Shown piece by piece: positions 19,619-29,257 of a stretch of DNA of 64,000 bases. The position numbers were made by a program, and so were the translations under genes. The stretch is from Colwellia psychrerythraea 34H (GTDB taxonomy: Bacteria > Pseudomonadota > Gammaproteobacteria > Enterobacterales > Alteromonadaceae): NCBI RefSeq assembly GCF_000012325.1, contig NC_003910.7, positions 2,232,001 to 2,296,000 of the forward strand, read 5' to 3'. Positions within the stretch are counted from its first letter, which is position 1. Each line of letters opens with the position of its first letter. The notes beneath the pieces were generated by a model. That model was not told the DNA's origin. It was given only the letters and a program-made list of their open reading frames with translations, and did not search any database.

Positions 19619-21378
19619 TGATTCATCATTCATTTTTATTACGATTTTCTACACTTGCATTTGTTGTTACTCACCTTTTAATAAGTCAGACAGCGCTGGC
19701 GAAACGTGAAATCCGTGAACCCGAAGCTGCAACGGGCTTTAATCAAAAGAAAGCTGTTTTTGCTAAGCAATATATGGTGGTTGCTGCCAATCCTTATGCA
19801 AGTAAAGCAGGATTAGCAATGCTTGATAAAGGCGGTAGTGCTGTTGATGCGGCTATTGCCGCTCAACTTGTACTTAGCTTAGTTGAACCGCAATCCTCGG
19901 GTCTTGGTGGTGGTACCTTTATGCTGCATTGGCACAATAAAAACCAAAAACTAACGACTTTTGATGGCAGAGAAACTGCGCCACAAAACGCGACAAGTGA
20001 ATTGTTTTTAGATAAAAATGGCAAGCCACTTAAGTGGTCTGATGCCGTTGTAGGTGGTAAGTCTGTTGGTGTCCCAGGATTACTTGCGGCGCTTAATAAA
20101 GCACATCAACAATTTGGTGTGTTGCCATGGAAAGCATTATTTCAGCCAGCGATTGAGTTAGCTGAAAATGGCTTTATTGTATCGCCGCGTTTAGAACAAT
20201 TACTAGGTATGAATTTCAATCCAGGCATTCATATTTTACCTGAGATTAAGAACTATTTTTCACCTAATGGTATTGGTATAAAAGCGGGTGATACCCTAAA
20301 AAACCCCAAGTTGGCTAAAGCGCTTCATAGTATTGCTAACGAAGGGGTTGAGGTGTTCTACCAAGGTTGGATAGCCAAGAAAATAGTTGCAAAGGTGAAA
20401 AATTCAGTTGTTTCACCTGGGTTATTAAGTCTGGATGATATGAAAAATTATCAAGCAATAGAACGCGCTTCTGTTTGTGGTCCTTACCATCAATATAAGA
20501 TATGTGGCATGGCACCGCCAAGCTCGGGCGGTATCAGCGTTATTCAGATTTTAGCGCAACTACAATCATTTGAACTTGCCCAATACCCGCCAAATTCTTT
20601 ACATGCGATACACCTATTAACACAAAGTTCACGATTAGCCTTTGCAGATAGAAATAAATACATTGCCGATAGTGATTTTGTCAGCGTACCCGTTAAAGGA
20701 TTATTAGCTGAAGATTACATCGCTAAACGTGCGGCTTTAATTGATGAAAAAAGAGATATGGGTCAGGCAATCGCAGGCAATCCACAAAACAGTTTAGTGT
20801 TAGCGAATGATAACGCAATTGAAAGACCATCAACCACTCATTTGGTGGTTGTTGATAAACAAGGTAATGCCATATCAATGACCAGTAGTATTGAAAATGG
20901 TTTTGGCTCAGCTCTAATGGTGCAAGGCTTTATTTTAAATAATCAATTAACTGATTTTTCATTGGCGCCAAAGCGTGATGGGAAATGGGTAGCCAATCGT
21001 GTAGAACCATTAAAAAGGCCCCGTAGCTCCATGGCACCGATGATGGTTTTTAATGAAGATAATTCATTACGTTTGATACTTGGTGCGCCCGGGGGTAGTC
21101 GTATTATTAATTATGTAGCGCAAACTATTATCGGTGTACTCGATTGGCAACTGAATGTACAACAAGCTGTTAATTTGCCCAAAGTAACCAACCGAAATTA
21201 CGTCACTACGTTGGAGTTAGATACTGATGTTGCTAAACTAAAACCTGCGCTTGAAGCGAGAGGACATACGGTGAAAATTCGAGCCTTAAATAGTGGTTTA
21301 CATGCAATTGAAGTCACTAATAGTGGGCTTGTTGGCGGAGCTGATCCACGTCGAGAAGGATTAGCGCTAGGGCGTTAA
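19618..21378 (+). CDS. ggt: gamma-glutamyltransferase precursor
   Basis: This periplasmic enzyme hydrolyses or transfers the gamma-glutamyl group of glutathione and is made as a self-cleaving precursor. A signal peptide ends near residue 28 (SQTALA). [12 protein letters not shown] marks the large subunit, and STTHLVVVD contains the expected processing site, with Thr406 as the new N-terminus and nucleophile. GAPGGSRI completes the oxyanion and glycine region. The ATG at 19618 is preferred over the TTG at 19615 because AAGGA lies seven bases before it. The 586-residue length is normal. A long terminator hairpin follows. Confidence 0.95.
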   Translation: MIHHSFLLRFSTLAFVVTHLLISQTALAKREIREPEAATGFNQKKAVFAKQYMVVAANPYASKAGLAMLDKGGSAVDAAIAAQLVLSLVEPQSSGLGGGTFMLHWHNKNQKLTTFDGRETAPQNATSELFLDKNGKPLKWSDAVVGGKSVGVPGLLAALNKAHQQFGVLPWKALFQPAIELAENGFIVSPRLEQLLGMNFNPGIHILPEIKNYFSPNGIGIKAGDTLKNPKLAKALHSIANEGVEVFYQGWIAKKIVAKVKNSVVSPGLLSLDDMKNYQAIERASVCGPYHQYKICGMAPPSSGGISVIQILAQLQSFELAQYPPNSLHAIHLLTQSSRLAFADRNKYIADSDFVSVPVKGLLAEDYIAKRAALIDEKRDMGQAIAGNPQNSLVLANDNAIERPSTTHLVVVDKQGNAISMTSSIENGFGSALMVQGFILNNQLTDFSLAPKRDGKWVANRVEPLKRPRSSMAPMMVFNEDNSLRLILGAPGGSRIINYVAQTIIGVLDWQLNVQQAVNLPKVTNRNYVTTLELDTDVAKLKPALEARGHTVKIRALNSGLHAIEVTNSGLVGGADPRREGLALGR

Positions 21379-21385
21379 ATTCTTA

Positions 21386-21440
21386 TAAACTCACTCTACT
21401 TGAAAGCCTAAAAGGCATCATCAAGTAGAGTGAGTTTATT
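21386..21440 (+). terminator. terminator after ggt
   Basis: TAAACTCACTCTACTTGA and TCAAGTAGAGTGAGTTTA form a perfect 18-bp stem around a 17-base loop that itself contains GCC/GGC pairing; a short T-run follows. Confidence 0.75.
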
Positions 21441-21465
21441 TGTGTAGGCTAAGTATGCACATTCC

Positions 21466-21589
21466 AATAACATCGTTGTTTGCAATCCCAATAGCCAGCT
21501 ATTACCCAATCAATCGCCTTGATCTTGAAAATTTATCCTCGTTGCTTATGTTGCACTGAAGTTGAACCATTAATTAATCTGATTGGTAT
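21466..21589. repeat. 160-bp MITE-like dispersed repeat, copy 3 (left end degraded)
   Basis: The core CAATCCCAATAGCCAGCTATT and right end TTAATTAATCTGATTGGTAT match copies at 4871-5029 and 9714-9873; the left terminal repeat is no longer clear. Confidence 0.65.
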
Positions 21590-21780
21590 TACTCGTCAAT
21601 TAATCGCCATTATCTATTCCAACTCCAATTTACTCTCTCTGATATACACCAATTCTGCATAAACATATTTGCAAAATAATTATCCATTTATTTTGGTGTG
21701 ATAATTGCTTAACTCTATTTATTAGTAGTCCCGCTAATACCGACTAAAAACCGACAAAATGTTGGCAGGAGTGTAAAATA

Positions 21781-22386
21781 GTGAGCTCGAACAAACTTCC
21801 GTACATCGCTCAAGTGTTATGTGTTTTTATTGTTATGTTGGCAAGTAAAAGCCACGCATTAGAAAGCTCAGTGCAACTTCATAAAGTTGATCAAGATAAA
21901 AGCTATGGGTATAGCCTTTCAATAGGTGATGAGTTCTTTAATCAAAAAGCGTTTAATTGGCAGGTCAGTTATAATCGCCTTGAAAACGTAGCGATTAGCG
22001 ATTTGGATGAAATAAGTAAAGAGTGGGATAAAGCAGGTTTTGACTTCACCATTCAAACAGTAGACTTATCTTTAGGTTATCGTTATTACCCTCAATCTTA
22101 TGATAAATTTATCAGTAGCCTTATGCTTGAATTTCAATTGGGCGCATCCATTAACCTCAGCGAAAATAAACTAATTCCTAATCCTGATCTTAATGTAGAT
22201 GATATTTACTTTGCAGAGCAAGGGGATATCAATCCTGTTATGTCCATTTCCCTTCAAAAAAGCTTCACCAAAAACTCAGCTATGCATATAGGTTTCAAAC
22301 ATTATCCTAGCTATTCTGATTTTGGCAGTATTAGCACTGTATTTATCGGCTTTAATTATCGCTTTGGTCGCCAAGTTGGTTACTAA
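21781..22386 (+). CDS. small outer-membrane beta-barrel-like protein
   Basis: I do not recognise a named family. The 201-residue protein has a signal peptide ending near SKSHA (residue 26), then alternating polar/hydrophobic strands with aromatic girdle residues (LSLGYRYYP, MHIGFKHYP, IGFNYRFG), and ends near an aromatic residue. This pattern fits a small outer-membrane beta-barrel. The GTG start is supported by AGGAG nine bases upstream. It precedes the large calcium-repeat protein on the same strand with about 180 bases between them, so a shared role at the cell surface is possible but unproven. Confidence 0.6.
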   Translation: MSSNKLPYIAQVLCVFIVMLASKSHALESSVQLHKVDQDKSYGYSLSIGDEFFNQKAFNWQVSYNRLENVAISDLDEISKEWDKAGFDFTIQTVDLSLGYRYYPQSYDKFISSLMLEFQLGASINLSENKLIPNPDLNVDDIYFAEQGDINPVMSISLQKSFTKNSAMHIGFKHYPSYSDFGSISTVFIGFNYRFGRQVGY

Positions 22387-22493
22387 CGTTACGTGTTAGT
22401 AACACTTTAATTATTCAAGTTAGATGTACATTGGCCGTTATAAAGAAGACCTGTAAACGGATTGTTGCAGTTAAACTTATTCTATCCCTTTAT

Positions 22494-22522
22494 GTCTTAT
22501 AACTTTACTGAAGTTATAAGAC
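22494..22522 (+). promoter_or_regulatory. perfect hairpin upstream of the calcium-repeat protein gene
   Basis: GTCTTATAACTT and AAGTTATAAGAC form a perfect 12-bp stem with loop TACTG. It lies 48 bases before the start codon and lacks a T-run, so it may be a weak terminator for the previous gene, a leader hairpin or a protein-binding palindrome. Confidence 0.45.
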
Positions 22523-22570
22523 ATAAATATCTGGTTTTAATTCCAGATAATACTCTCCGTGGAGAAACGT

Positions 22571-25500
22571 GTGTTGAAGTATAAAATATGGTGCTTTAAA
22601 TTTTTAAGCATACTTACCCTTGTCATTAGTAGCAGTGCTTTTGCCGTAGATACAGACGGTGATGGCTATGATGATGCCGTCGATTTATTCCCTACCGATC
22701 CACTTGAATGGATTGACACCGATCTTGATGGCACAGGTAATAATAGTGACCCCGATATTGATGGCGATGGTTTACTTAATGGTGATAGTTCACCTTTCGG
22801 TAACGATAACAATGATGATGGCGATTTAGCCATTAACCTTTATGACCCTTTACCTAAAGACCCTAGTGAATGGCTTGATACTGATAACGACGGTCTAGGC
22901 AACAACACTGACACCGATGATGATAACGATGGTGTACCAGATCTTCTTGATGTATTTCCACTTAATTTACAAGAAAGCTTGGATTCTGATCTTGATGGCG
23001 TAGGCAATAATGCTGATGCTGATGATGATGGTGATGGCGTACTTGATGTTTATGATCAATTCCCTTTAGATCCACTCGAAACTGTAGATACCGACCTTGA
23101 TGGTATTGGTAATAATGCTGATATAGATGATGACGGTGATGGTGTCAATGATGGCAGCGATGCTTTCCCTTTAGATTTTAATGTTAATGCTGATTTAGAT
23201 GCAGATGGAATTGGCAATGCACAAGACCCTGATATCGATGGTGATGGTATTGTAAATACTCTTGATGTTTTCCGTTATGATTATAGTGAATGGTATGACA
23301 CCGATGGGGACATGATAGGTAATAATAAGGATACCGATGATGATAACGATGGCGTATTAGATACCCTTGACGACATGCCTCTTGACCCATTAGAAATACT
23401 AGATACCGATAATGATGGCATAGGCAATAATGCCGATGATGATGACGATGGTGATGGTGTTCAAGACAGTATTGATATTTTTCCATTAGATAGCGCGGAA
23501 CATCTTGATTTAGATACTGATGGTATTGGAGATAATAGCGATCCTGATATTGATGGCGATGGTGAACTAAATACCAACGATGCTTTTCCTTTTCTTGCTA
23601 GCGAGCAAAAAGATACTGACGGAGATGGTTTAGGGGATAAAAGTGATAATGATATTGATGGTGATGGCGTAACCAATGGCCCATTCACCTCAGGTAATTA
23701 CAATGACCCATCAGACACAGTTTTTACTGGTAATGATTTTTTTCCGTTTACGGCTTCAGAGTATATTGATACGGATGGTAATGGCGTAGGTAATACGGCT
23801 GATCTCGATGATGACGGTGATGGTGTTTTAGATACAGATGATGTATTTCCTTTAGATAATACAGAACAAAAAGATCTTGATGGCGATGGCATTGGTGATA
23901 AAGGCGATCCAGATATTGATGGTGACGGGGTGACGAATGGGAATTTTTCTTCTGGTAATTATAGTGACCTTTCAGATCCTGTTTATAGCGGAAATGATGC
24001 TTTCCCATTTATAATGTTAGCAACAACCGATACCGATGGTGATCGTCTTCCTAACGAAGGTGGCGATACGCCTGATGATGATGATGATGGGGATGTTGAT
24101 ATCGGCGGCCTACCTGATGCAACAGATGCTTTTCCATTAGATCCTACTGAGTGGTTAGATTCTGATGGGGATGGCCTTGGCAATAATGCTGATAGTGATG
24201 ATGATAATGATGGCATTTCTGATAACGAAGATGATTTCCCTCTAGATGCCTCTGAATATTTAAATACTGATGCTAGCCACCCAACCAATAGTGATTCAAT
24301 CGGTAACAATGCTGACACCGATGATGATGGTGATGGCGTTTTAGATTGCACAGGAAATGGTTTACTTTGTGATGCTTACCCGCTAAATGCTAATGAGCAA
24401 TATGATAACGATGGTGATGGCGTTGGCGATAATGCTGACAGTGATGATGATAACGATGGTTTTACTGATGCGATAGATGCCCTCCCTCTAAACCCTCTAG
24501 AATGGTTTGATACTGACCGAGATGGTACGGGTAATAATGCCGATACCGATGATGATGATGATGGACGCTCAGATAGTATTGATTTATTTCCTCTTGATAA
24601 AACTGAATGGCTTGATGCTGATAATGACGGCTTAGGTGATAACAGCGATAGTGATGATGACAATGATGGCGTCAGAGATATTGAAGATGCATTTCCTAAT
24701 AACCCTGTTGAAAGTACTGATACCGACGGTGATGGTTTAGGTAATGTTTTTGATAGCAACGATGATGGTGATGACTTTTTAGATTTTGAAGATCAGCTAC
24801 CACTAGATGCCACTGAGCATATCGATACCGATGGTGATTCAATTGGTAATAATGCTGATTTAGATGATGATGGCGATGGTATGAGTGATGAATTCGAACT
24901 ATTGCATAATTTTGACCCGCTTAATGATGAAGATGGACTATACGATACTGACTCTGATGGTGTTACCAACGCAGCAGAAGCCTTAGCTGGAAATAATCCA
25001 TTACTAGACGACTATGCGCCTATTATTACGCCGCCACAGGCTGTACATATATATGCCGATCATACGTTTACTAAATTGGAATTAAGTAAGTTAATTCAAA
25101 TGACCAAAGTTTCAGTTACTGATGGAAAAGATGGTATTAATTGTTGTAATTTAACAGCCTTAGGCTTTGAAACCGGTGCTAAAAATATCACCTCTGGTTT
25201 ATACCCGATAAAATGGCGAGCTGTTGACAATGCAGGTAATAGTGCGACAACAAATCAAGTACTTAATGTTCATCCGTTAGTGAACTTTTCTTCTGCACAA
25301 ATTGTTGCTGAAGGTGGGATTGCTAGGGTAGAAGTTGTGTTATCCGGTGAAGCACCTGCTTATCCAGTGACATTACCCCTGACAATCACAGGTACTGTCG
25401 ATAATGCGGACTACAATATTGCCGATAACAAAATAGTAATCGCACAGGGTACTGCAGGTTTTATCGATATCAATGTGAATAATGATTTTCAAGTAGAGGG

Positions 25501-26659
25501 TGATGAACAACTCATTCTTAGCTTTGAACAAGGCGTAAATGCCGGTGTTCATGCTGAACATATCATCACAGTTACCGAAGGTAATGTTGCGCCAACTATT
25601 AATCTAGCAATTTGGCAAAAAGGCATACAAGTACCTAGCGTTGCTAGTAATGATGGTGCAGTGACGGTCGTTTTGAGTATTAAAGACTCTAATGTTCAAG
25701 ATACTCATCAAATTGACTGGCAAATTCCCGACTACTTGAATGCTGTGCTTTCAACAGATAAATTACAATTTGTCTTTCCAGTTGAAAGTTTGAGCCTACC
25801 GAAAGAAAACAAGGGCCTGATTCATCTTAGCGTCACGGTAACTGACAGCGGTAATAGTACCAATAGTGGTACTGAAGAGTTGTCACAAACTAAGCAGATT
25901 TCTTTAGTTTTATTGGCGACTCAACAAACATTACGTGGCCTAGATAGCGATAGAGACGGCTTAAGTGATTTGGTTGAAGGTTTTAGTGATGACGACTCAG
26001 ACGGTTTGCCTGCTTACATGGATAATTCAACCATCCCTTATTTACAGCCACTACATATTAATGCGGCTTTAGTAAAATTAGCTGAAACTGAACCTGGGTT
26101 ACACTTAAAGCTAGGTAAGTTTGCGCTGTTACAAACGTCTGATGGTATAGCGCTTTCGCAACAAGAAATCTTGGCTACAGGGTTGATTGAAGAAGACAGT
26201 TTAAAGAACTCTTTAGGTTATTTTGATTTTGAAATACACAATATTACCCCTTTTGGTCGCTCTGTTGCCATTGTGTTGCCTTTGTCTACTGCTATCGTTG
26301 AATACTCTGTTTATCGTAAGGTAAATTCAGAAAATCAATGGGCAGATTTTGCTGAAGATAGTAACAATGTACTTTCCACCAGTGCGGCAGTTAATGGCGT
26401 TTGTCCGCCACCGCACAGTGAGCTTTATCGAGCGGGCCTCAATGTGGGTGATACCTGTTTAAAGTTATATATTGAAGATGGTGGCGCAAATGATGCAGAT
26501 GGCATTGCTAACGGGGTCATTGATGATCCTGGCGGTATAGCAGTTGACGTTCCCCCTGAAAAATCAAGCAGTGGTAGTTTGTCGTTTTTCGCTTTGTTCG
26601 CACTATTTTTAGTAGTTTTATCTCGATTAATGCGCTCAGAATATTTAGCTAAAGAATAG
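22571..26659 (+). CDS. large thrombospondin type 3-like calcium-repeat surface protein with C-terminal sorting tail
   Basis: The 1362-residue protein has a signal peptide ending SSSAFA, then more than twenty Asp/Asn-rich units of the type DTDGDGIGNNADxDDDGDG over about residues 30-770; these are thrombospondin type 3/EF-like calcium-binding repeats. HYR-like and Calx-beta-like segments follow (about 805-1010), then a region ending with GDTCLKLYIEDGGANDADG, typical of proteins that carry GlyGly-CTERM tails. The last 35 residues (SSSGSLSFFALF, a hydrophobic stretch, then Arg/Lys) form a sorting signal suited to the rhombosortase at 18138-18758. The start is GTG at 22571 (or TTG at 22574) because GGAG lies at 22561-22564; the GTG at 22559 is upstream of that site. 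Its ligand is unknown. Confidence 0.85.
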   Translation: MLKYKIWCFKFLSILTLVISSSAFAVDTDGDGYDDAVDLFPTDPLEWIDTDLDGTGNNSDPDIDGDGLLNGDSSPFGNDNNDDGDLAINLYDPLPKDPSEWLDTDNDGLGNNTDTDDDNDGVPDLLDVFPLNLQESLDSDLDGVGNNADADDDGDGVLDVYDQFPLDPLETVDTDLDGIGNNADIDDDGDGVNDGSDAFPLDFNVNADLDADGIGNAQDPDIDGDGIVNTLDVFRYDYSEWYDTDGDMIGNNKDTDDDNDGVLDTLDDMPLDPLEILDTDNDGIGNNADDDDDGDGVQDSIDIFPLDSAEHLDLDTDGIGDNSDPDIDGDGELNTNDAFPFLASEQKDTDGDGLGDKSDNDIDGDGVTNGPFTSGNYNDPSDTVFTGNDFFPFTASEYIDTDGNGVGNTADLDDDGDGVLDTDDVFPLDNTEQKDLDGDGIGDKGDPDIDGDGVTNGNFSSGNYSDLSDPVYSGNDAFPFIMLATTDTDGDRLPNEGGDTPDDDDDGDVDIGGLPDATDAFPLDPTEWLDSDGDGLGNNADSDDDNDGISDNEDDFPLDASEYLNTDASHPTNSDSIGNNADTDDDGDGVLDCTGNGLLCDAYPLNANEQYDNDGDGVGDNADSDDDNDGFTDAIDALPLNPLEWFDTDRDGTGNNADTDDDDDGRSDSIDLFPLDKTEWLDADNDGLGDNSDSDDDNDGVRDIEDAFPNNPVESTDTDGDGLGNVFDSNDDGDDFLDFEDQLPLDATEHIDTDGDSIGNNADLDDDGDGMSDEFELLHNFDPLNDEDGLYDTDSDGVTNAAEALAGNNPLLDDYAPIITPPQAVHIYADHTFTKLELSKLIQMTKVSVTDGKDGINCCNLTALGFETGAKNITSGLYPIKWRAVDNAGNSATTNQVLNVHPLVNFSSAQIVAEGGIARVEVVLSGEAPAYPVTLPLTITGTVDNADYNIADNKIVIAQGTAGFIDINVNNDFQVEGDEQLILSFEQGVNAGVHAEHIITVTEGNVAPTINLAIWQKGIQVPSVASNDGAVTVVLSIKDSNVQDTHQIDWQIPDYLNAVLSTDKLQFVFPVESLSLPKENKGLIHLSVTVTDSGNSTNSGTEELSQTKQISLVLLATQQTLRGLDSDRDGLSDLVEGFSDDDSDGLPAYMDNSTIPYLQPLHINAALVKLAETEPGLHLKLGKFALLQTSDGIALSQQEILATGLIEEDSLKNSLGYFDFEIHNITPFGRSVAIVLPLSTAIVEYSVYRKVNSENQWADFAEDSNNVLSTSAAVNGVCPPPHSELYRAGLNVGDTCLKLYIEDGGANDADGIANGVIDDPGGIAVDVPPEKSSSGSLSFFALFALFLVVLSRLMRSEYLAKE

Positions 26660-26711
26660 TTATAAGAAAATTAAAACGCGAACTAAGCAGCAATGCTTAT
26701 CTTGAATTATT

Positions 26712-26975
26712 TATACCCGTTGCCATTCAAAGTACGTGATTTCAGTGGGAGATAAAAGTACTTTAAGCAAGGTTTTCATTTGAACAATGGTACATCCCTT
26801 GTTCGAATGAATAGCACCGCTTAAATCGCTTTTAGCCCCATCAAAGAAGCGCTTGAACAGCATCACTACGGCGTAGCACCTTTTTGTAAGGGAATAACCA
26901 TTACTACAAAGGCGCACCTTGTATTGAAATTGCCCAAGCACTCTGAAACATGCATCTTGATTGGTAACGAGTATA
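26712..26975. repeat. TATACCC-type inverted-repeat element (MITE-like), 264 bp
   Basis: The left end TATACCCGTTGCCATTCAA and the right end, read in reverse (TATACTCGTTACCAATCAA, then GATGCATGTTTCAG), form imperfect inverted repeats of about 34 bp. It resembles the element at 38246-38560 and fragments at 5089 and 54332. The open frame inside it on the minus strand runs end to end with the repeat and is not considered a gene. Confidence 0.75.
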
Positions 26976-27244
26976 TGCTCTCATTATGAGGGCCTTTTTA
27001 ATTTGTGATATAGGCTAACTATGGTTAACTTACGATAACTTGAGTTAATTCACCCTAATTTAGGGTAGATTATCGATAAATCATGTTTTTGGTTGAATCC
27101 TTGGCATATTCTTGCTCAAATGGCGCCCCAGAGTCATAAATAATTAACATTGGTTACTTAGTTCGCATCTTTCCTCATTACATCGATGGAATTAAAAGTG
27201 TATTACAACAGATAACCTAGACATAATAAGCAACAGTCACATAA

Positions 27245-28294
27245 ATGAAATATTCCCGCGTCTTTATTAATAGCTTAGCTTATGAACTGGCCCCTGAAGT
27301 GGTAACCAGTGCAGAGCTTGAATCTCGTTTGACCCCGTTATATCAAAAGTTTCGTATTCCAAAGGGGCAACTCACTGCGTTAACTGGAATCGAGGAACGT
27401 CGTTGGTGGCCGACAGATCATATGCTTTCAGATGGCGCTATTGTTGCGGCCCAAAAAGCTATGAACGAAACAGGCATAGCAGCAGCGGATATAGGCGCAG
27501 TTGTTTATACTGGTGTATGTCGTGATCAACATGAGCCGGCTACTGCTTGTCGAATAGCCGCTAAGCTTGGTGTGTTAAAAGACACGGCAATTTACGATAT
27601 CAGTAATGCCTGTTTAGGCGTTTTATCGGGTATTTTAGATATTGCTAATCGCATTGAACTTGGACAAATTAAAGCGGGTCTTGTTGTTTCGTGTGAATCA
27701 GCACGCCATATTGTTGATGTAACTATTGATGACATGCTTGCCGATCCAACAATGCAAAATTATGCTCGCTCTTTAGCAACGCTAACGGGTGGTTCAGGTG
27801 CTGTTGCGGTGTTACTTACCGATGGTAGTTTAAACCTTGATACTGACCGTAATCATCAATTATTAGGCGCAAGTCACTTATCAGCACCCGAACATAATAA
27901 TTTATGTCAATGGGGCTTAAAAGAAGTGGGTCCACAACTTTTCCGTGAATTTATGCGCACTGACGCAGTAAGTTTACTTAAAGAAGGTGTTTCTTTAGCA
28001 AAAGATACTTGGGAACATTTTTTAGAACAACGTCAATGGGTTGAAGGACAAGTTGATAAAGTTATTTGTCATCAAGTGGGCGCAGCTAATCAAAAACAAG
28101 TGTTGACCGCTTTATGCATTAACCCTGAAAAAGAATTTCCAACGTTTAAGCTACTCGGCAATATGGGTACGGTTTCTTTGCCGGTAACGGCAGCGATGGC
28201 TCATGATCAAGGCTTCTTGCAAAAAGGTGATAATGTCAGCTTTTTAGGAATAGGCAGTGGCTTGAATTGTATGATGTTGGGGCTTAAGTGGTAA
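27245..28294 (+). CDS. oleA: OleA, thiolase-like acyl-CoA condensing enzyme for olefin synthesis
   Basis: OleA carries out a non-decarboxylative Claisen condensation of two fatty acyl-CoA molecules to a beta-keto acid, the first step of head-to-head hydrocarbon synthesis. The 349-residue thiolase-fold protein has the nucleophile Cys123 in DISNACLGVLSG and RDQHEPATACR, where Glu97 should correspond to the glutamate base described for Xanthomonas OleA. C-terminal KVICHQVGAANQ and LLGNMGTVSLP supply the His/Asn pair. It heads the ole cluster; the following gene begins 3 bases after its stop. Confidence 0.93.
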   Translation: MKYSRVFINSLAYELAPEVVTSAELESRLTPLYQKFRIPKGQLTALTGIEERRWWPTDHMLSDGAIVAAQKAMNETGIAAADIGAVVYTGVCRDQHEPATACRIAAKLGVLKDTAIYDISNACLGVLSGILDIANRIELGQIKAGLVVSCESARHIVDVTIDDMLADPTMQNYARSLATLTGGSGAVAVLLTDGSLNLDTDRNHQLLGASHLSAPEHNNLCQWGLKEVGPQLFREFMRTDAVSLLKEGVSLAKDTWEHFLEQRQWVEGQVDKVICHQVGAANQKQVLTALCINPEKEFPTFKLLGNMGTVSLPVTAAMAHDQGFLQKGDNVSFLGIGSGLNCMMLGLKW

Positions 28295-28296
28295 CT

Positions 28297-29223
28297 ATGT
28301 CAGATACTATGTCAAAAAGTATGTTAGAAAATAAGTTAACAAAACTATTCCCCTTTACCCGCAATTTTATTAATCGTAATGGCCATCAATACCATTATGT
28401 TAATGAAGGGCAGGGCTCTCCGGTTGTTATGGTTCATGGCAATCCAAGTTGGTCTTTTTATTACCGTAATTTAGTCAGCCAATTAAGCAAGAGTCATCAA
28501 TGTATTGTGCCAGATCATATTGGTTGTGGTTTGTCTGATAAACCCGACGATGACGGTTATGATTACACCCTAGCGAATCGCATAGATGACCTAGAAGCAT
28601 TACTTGAACATTTAGATGTAAAAGAAAATATTACCCTAGTGGTACATGATTGGGGCGGAATGATTGGTATGGGTTATGCTGCGCGTCACCCTGAACGAAT
28701 CAAACGTCTGGTAATCTTAAACACTGGCGCTTTTCATTTACCTAAAGCAAAAAAACTGCCGCCTGCTTTGTGGTTAGGCCGAAATACTTTTGTGGGCGCT
28801 GCATTAGTGAGAGGGTTTAATGCCTTTTCAAGTGTTGCTTCCTATATTGGTGTAAAACGAAAGCCAATGTCTAAAGAAGTAAGAGAAGCTTACGTAGCAC
28901 CTTTTAATTCATGGACAAATCGTATTTCAACGTTACGCTTTATTCAAGATATTCCGTTAAAAATAGGCGATAGGAATTATCAGTTAGTTTCTGACATTAG
29001 CGACAATTTAGCGCAGTTTAAGAAAATACCTATGCTAATTTGTTGGGGCCTAAAAGACTTCGTTTTTGATAGACACTTTTTAGATGAATGGCAACACCGT
29101 TTTCCAGATGCACAAGTACATGCTTTTGATGATTGTGGTCATTACATCCTAGAAGATGCCAGCGATGAAGTGGTTCCGTTAATAGAGAACTTCTTAAAAA
29201 CAAGCGAAACCAAATTAGCTTAG
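28297..29223 (+). CDS. oleB: OleB, alpha/beta-hydrolase beta-lactone decarboxylase
   Basis: OleB, related to haloalkane dehalogenases, decarboxylates the beta-lactone made by OleC to give the cis-olefin. The protein (308 residues from this ATG) shows VVMVHGNPSWSFYYR (oxyanion region), nucleophile Asp118 in VVHDWGGMIG, and the catalytic His in DDCGHYILED. An upstream in-frame GTG at 28288 would overlap oleA by 7 bases; the ATG at 28297 is preferred, with the ATG at 28309 as another possibility, because no strong ribosome binding site decides. Translational coupling to oleA is likely. Confidence 0.92.
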   Translation: MSDTMSKSMLENKLTKLFPFTRNFINRNGHQYHYVNEGQGSPVVMVHGNPSWSFYYRNLVSQLSKSHQCIVPDHIGCGLSDKPDDDGYDYTLANRIDDLEALLEHLDVKENITLVVHDWGGMIGMGYAARHPERIKRLVILNTGAFHLPKAKKLPPALWLGRNTFVGAALVRGFNAFSSVASYIGVKRKPMSKEVREAYVAPFNSWTNRISTLRFIQDIPLKIGDRNYQLVSDISDNLAQFKKIPMLICWGLKDFVFDRHFLDEWQHRFPDAQVHAFDDCGHYILEDASDEVVPLIENFLKTSETKLA

Positions 29224-29257
29224 AATTAACAGGACTTATTTAATAGGTAAAGTGTAA

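Noticed and set aside
22700..24760. Several long His/Tyr- or Ser/Pro-rich open frames on the minus strand
   Set aside because: They are shadows of the Asp/Asn-rich repeat codons of the calcium-repeat protein.
26711..26941. Minus-strand open frame of 76 codons
   Set aside because: It covers almost exactly the TATACCC-type repeat element and has no ribosome binding site; it is a by-product of the repeat.
27000..27244. Regulatory site before oleA
   Set aside because: The region is AT-rich with TTAGGGTAGATTATCG and similar short repeats, but no defined operator or terminator could be supported.
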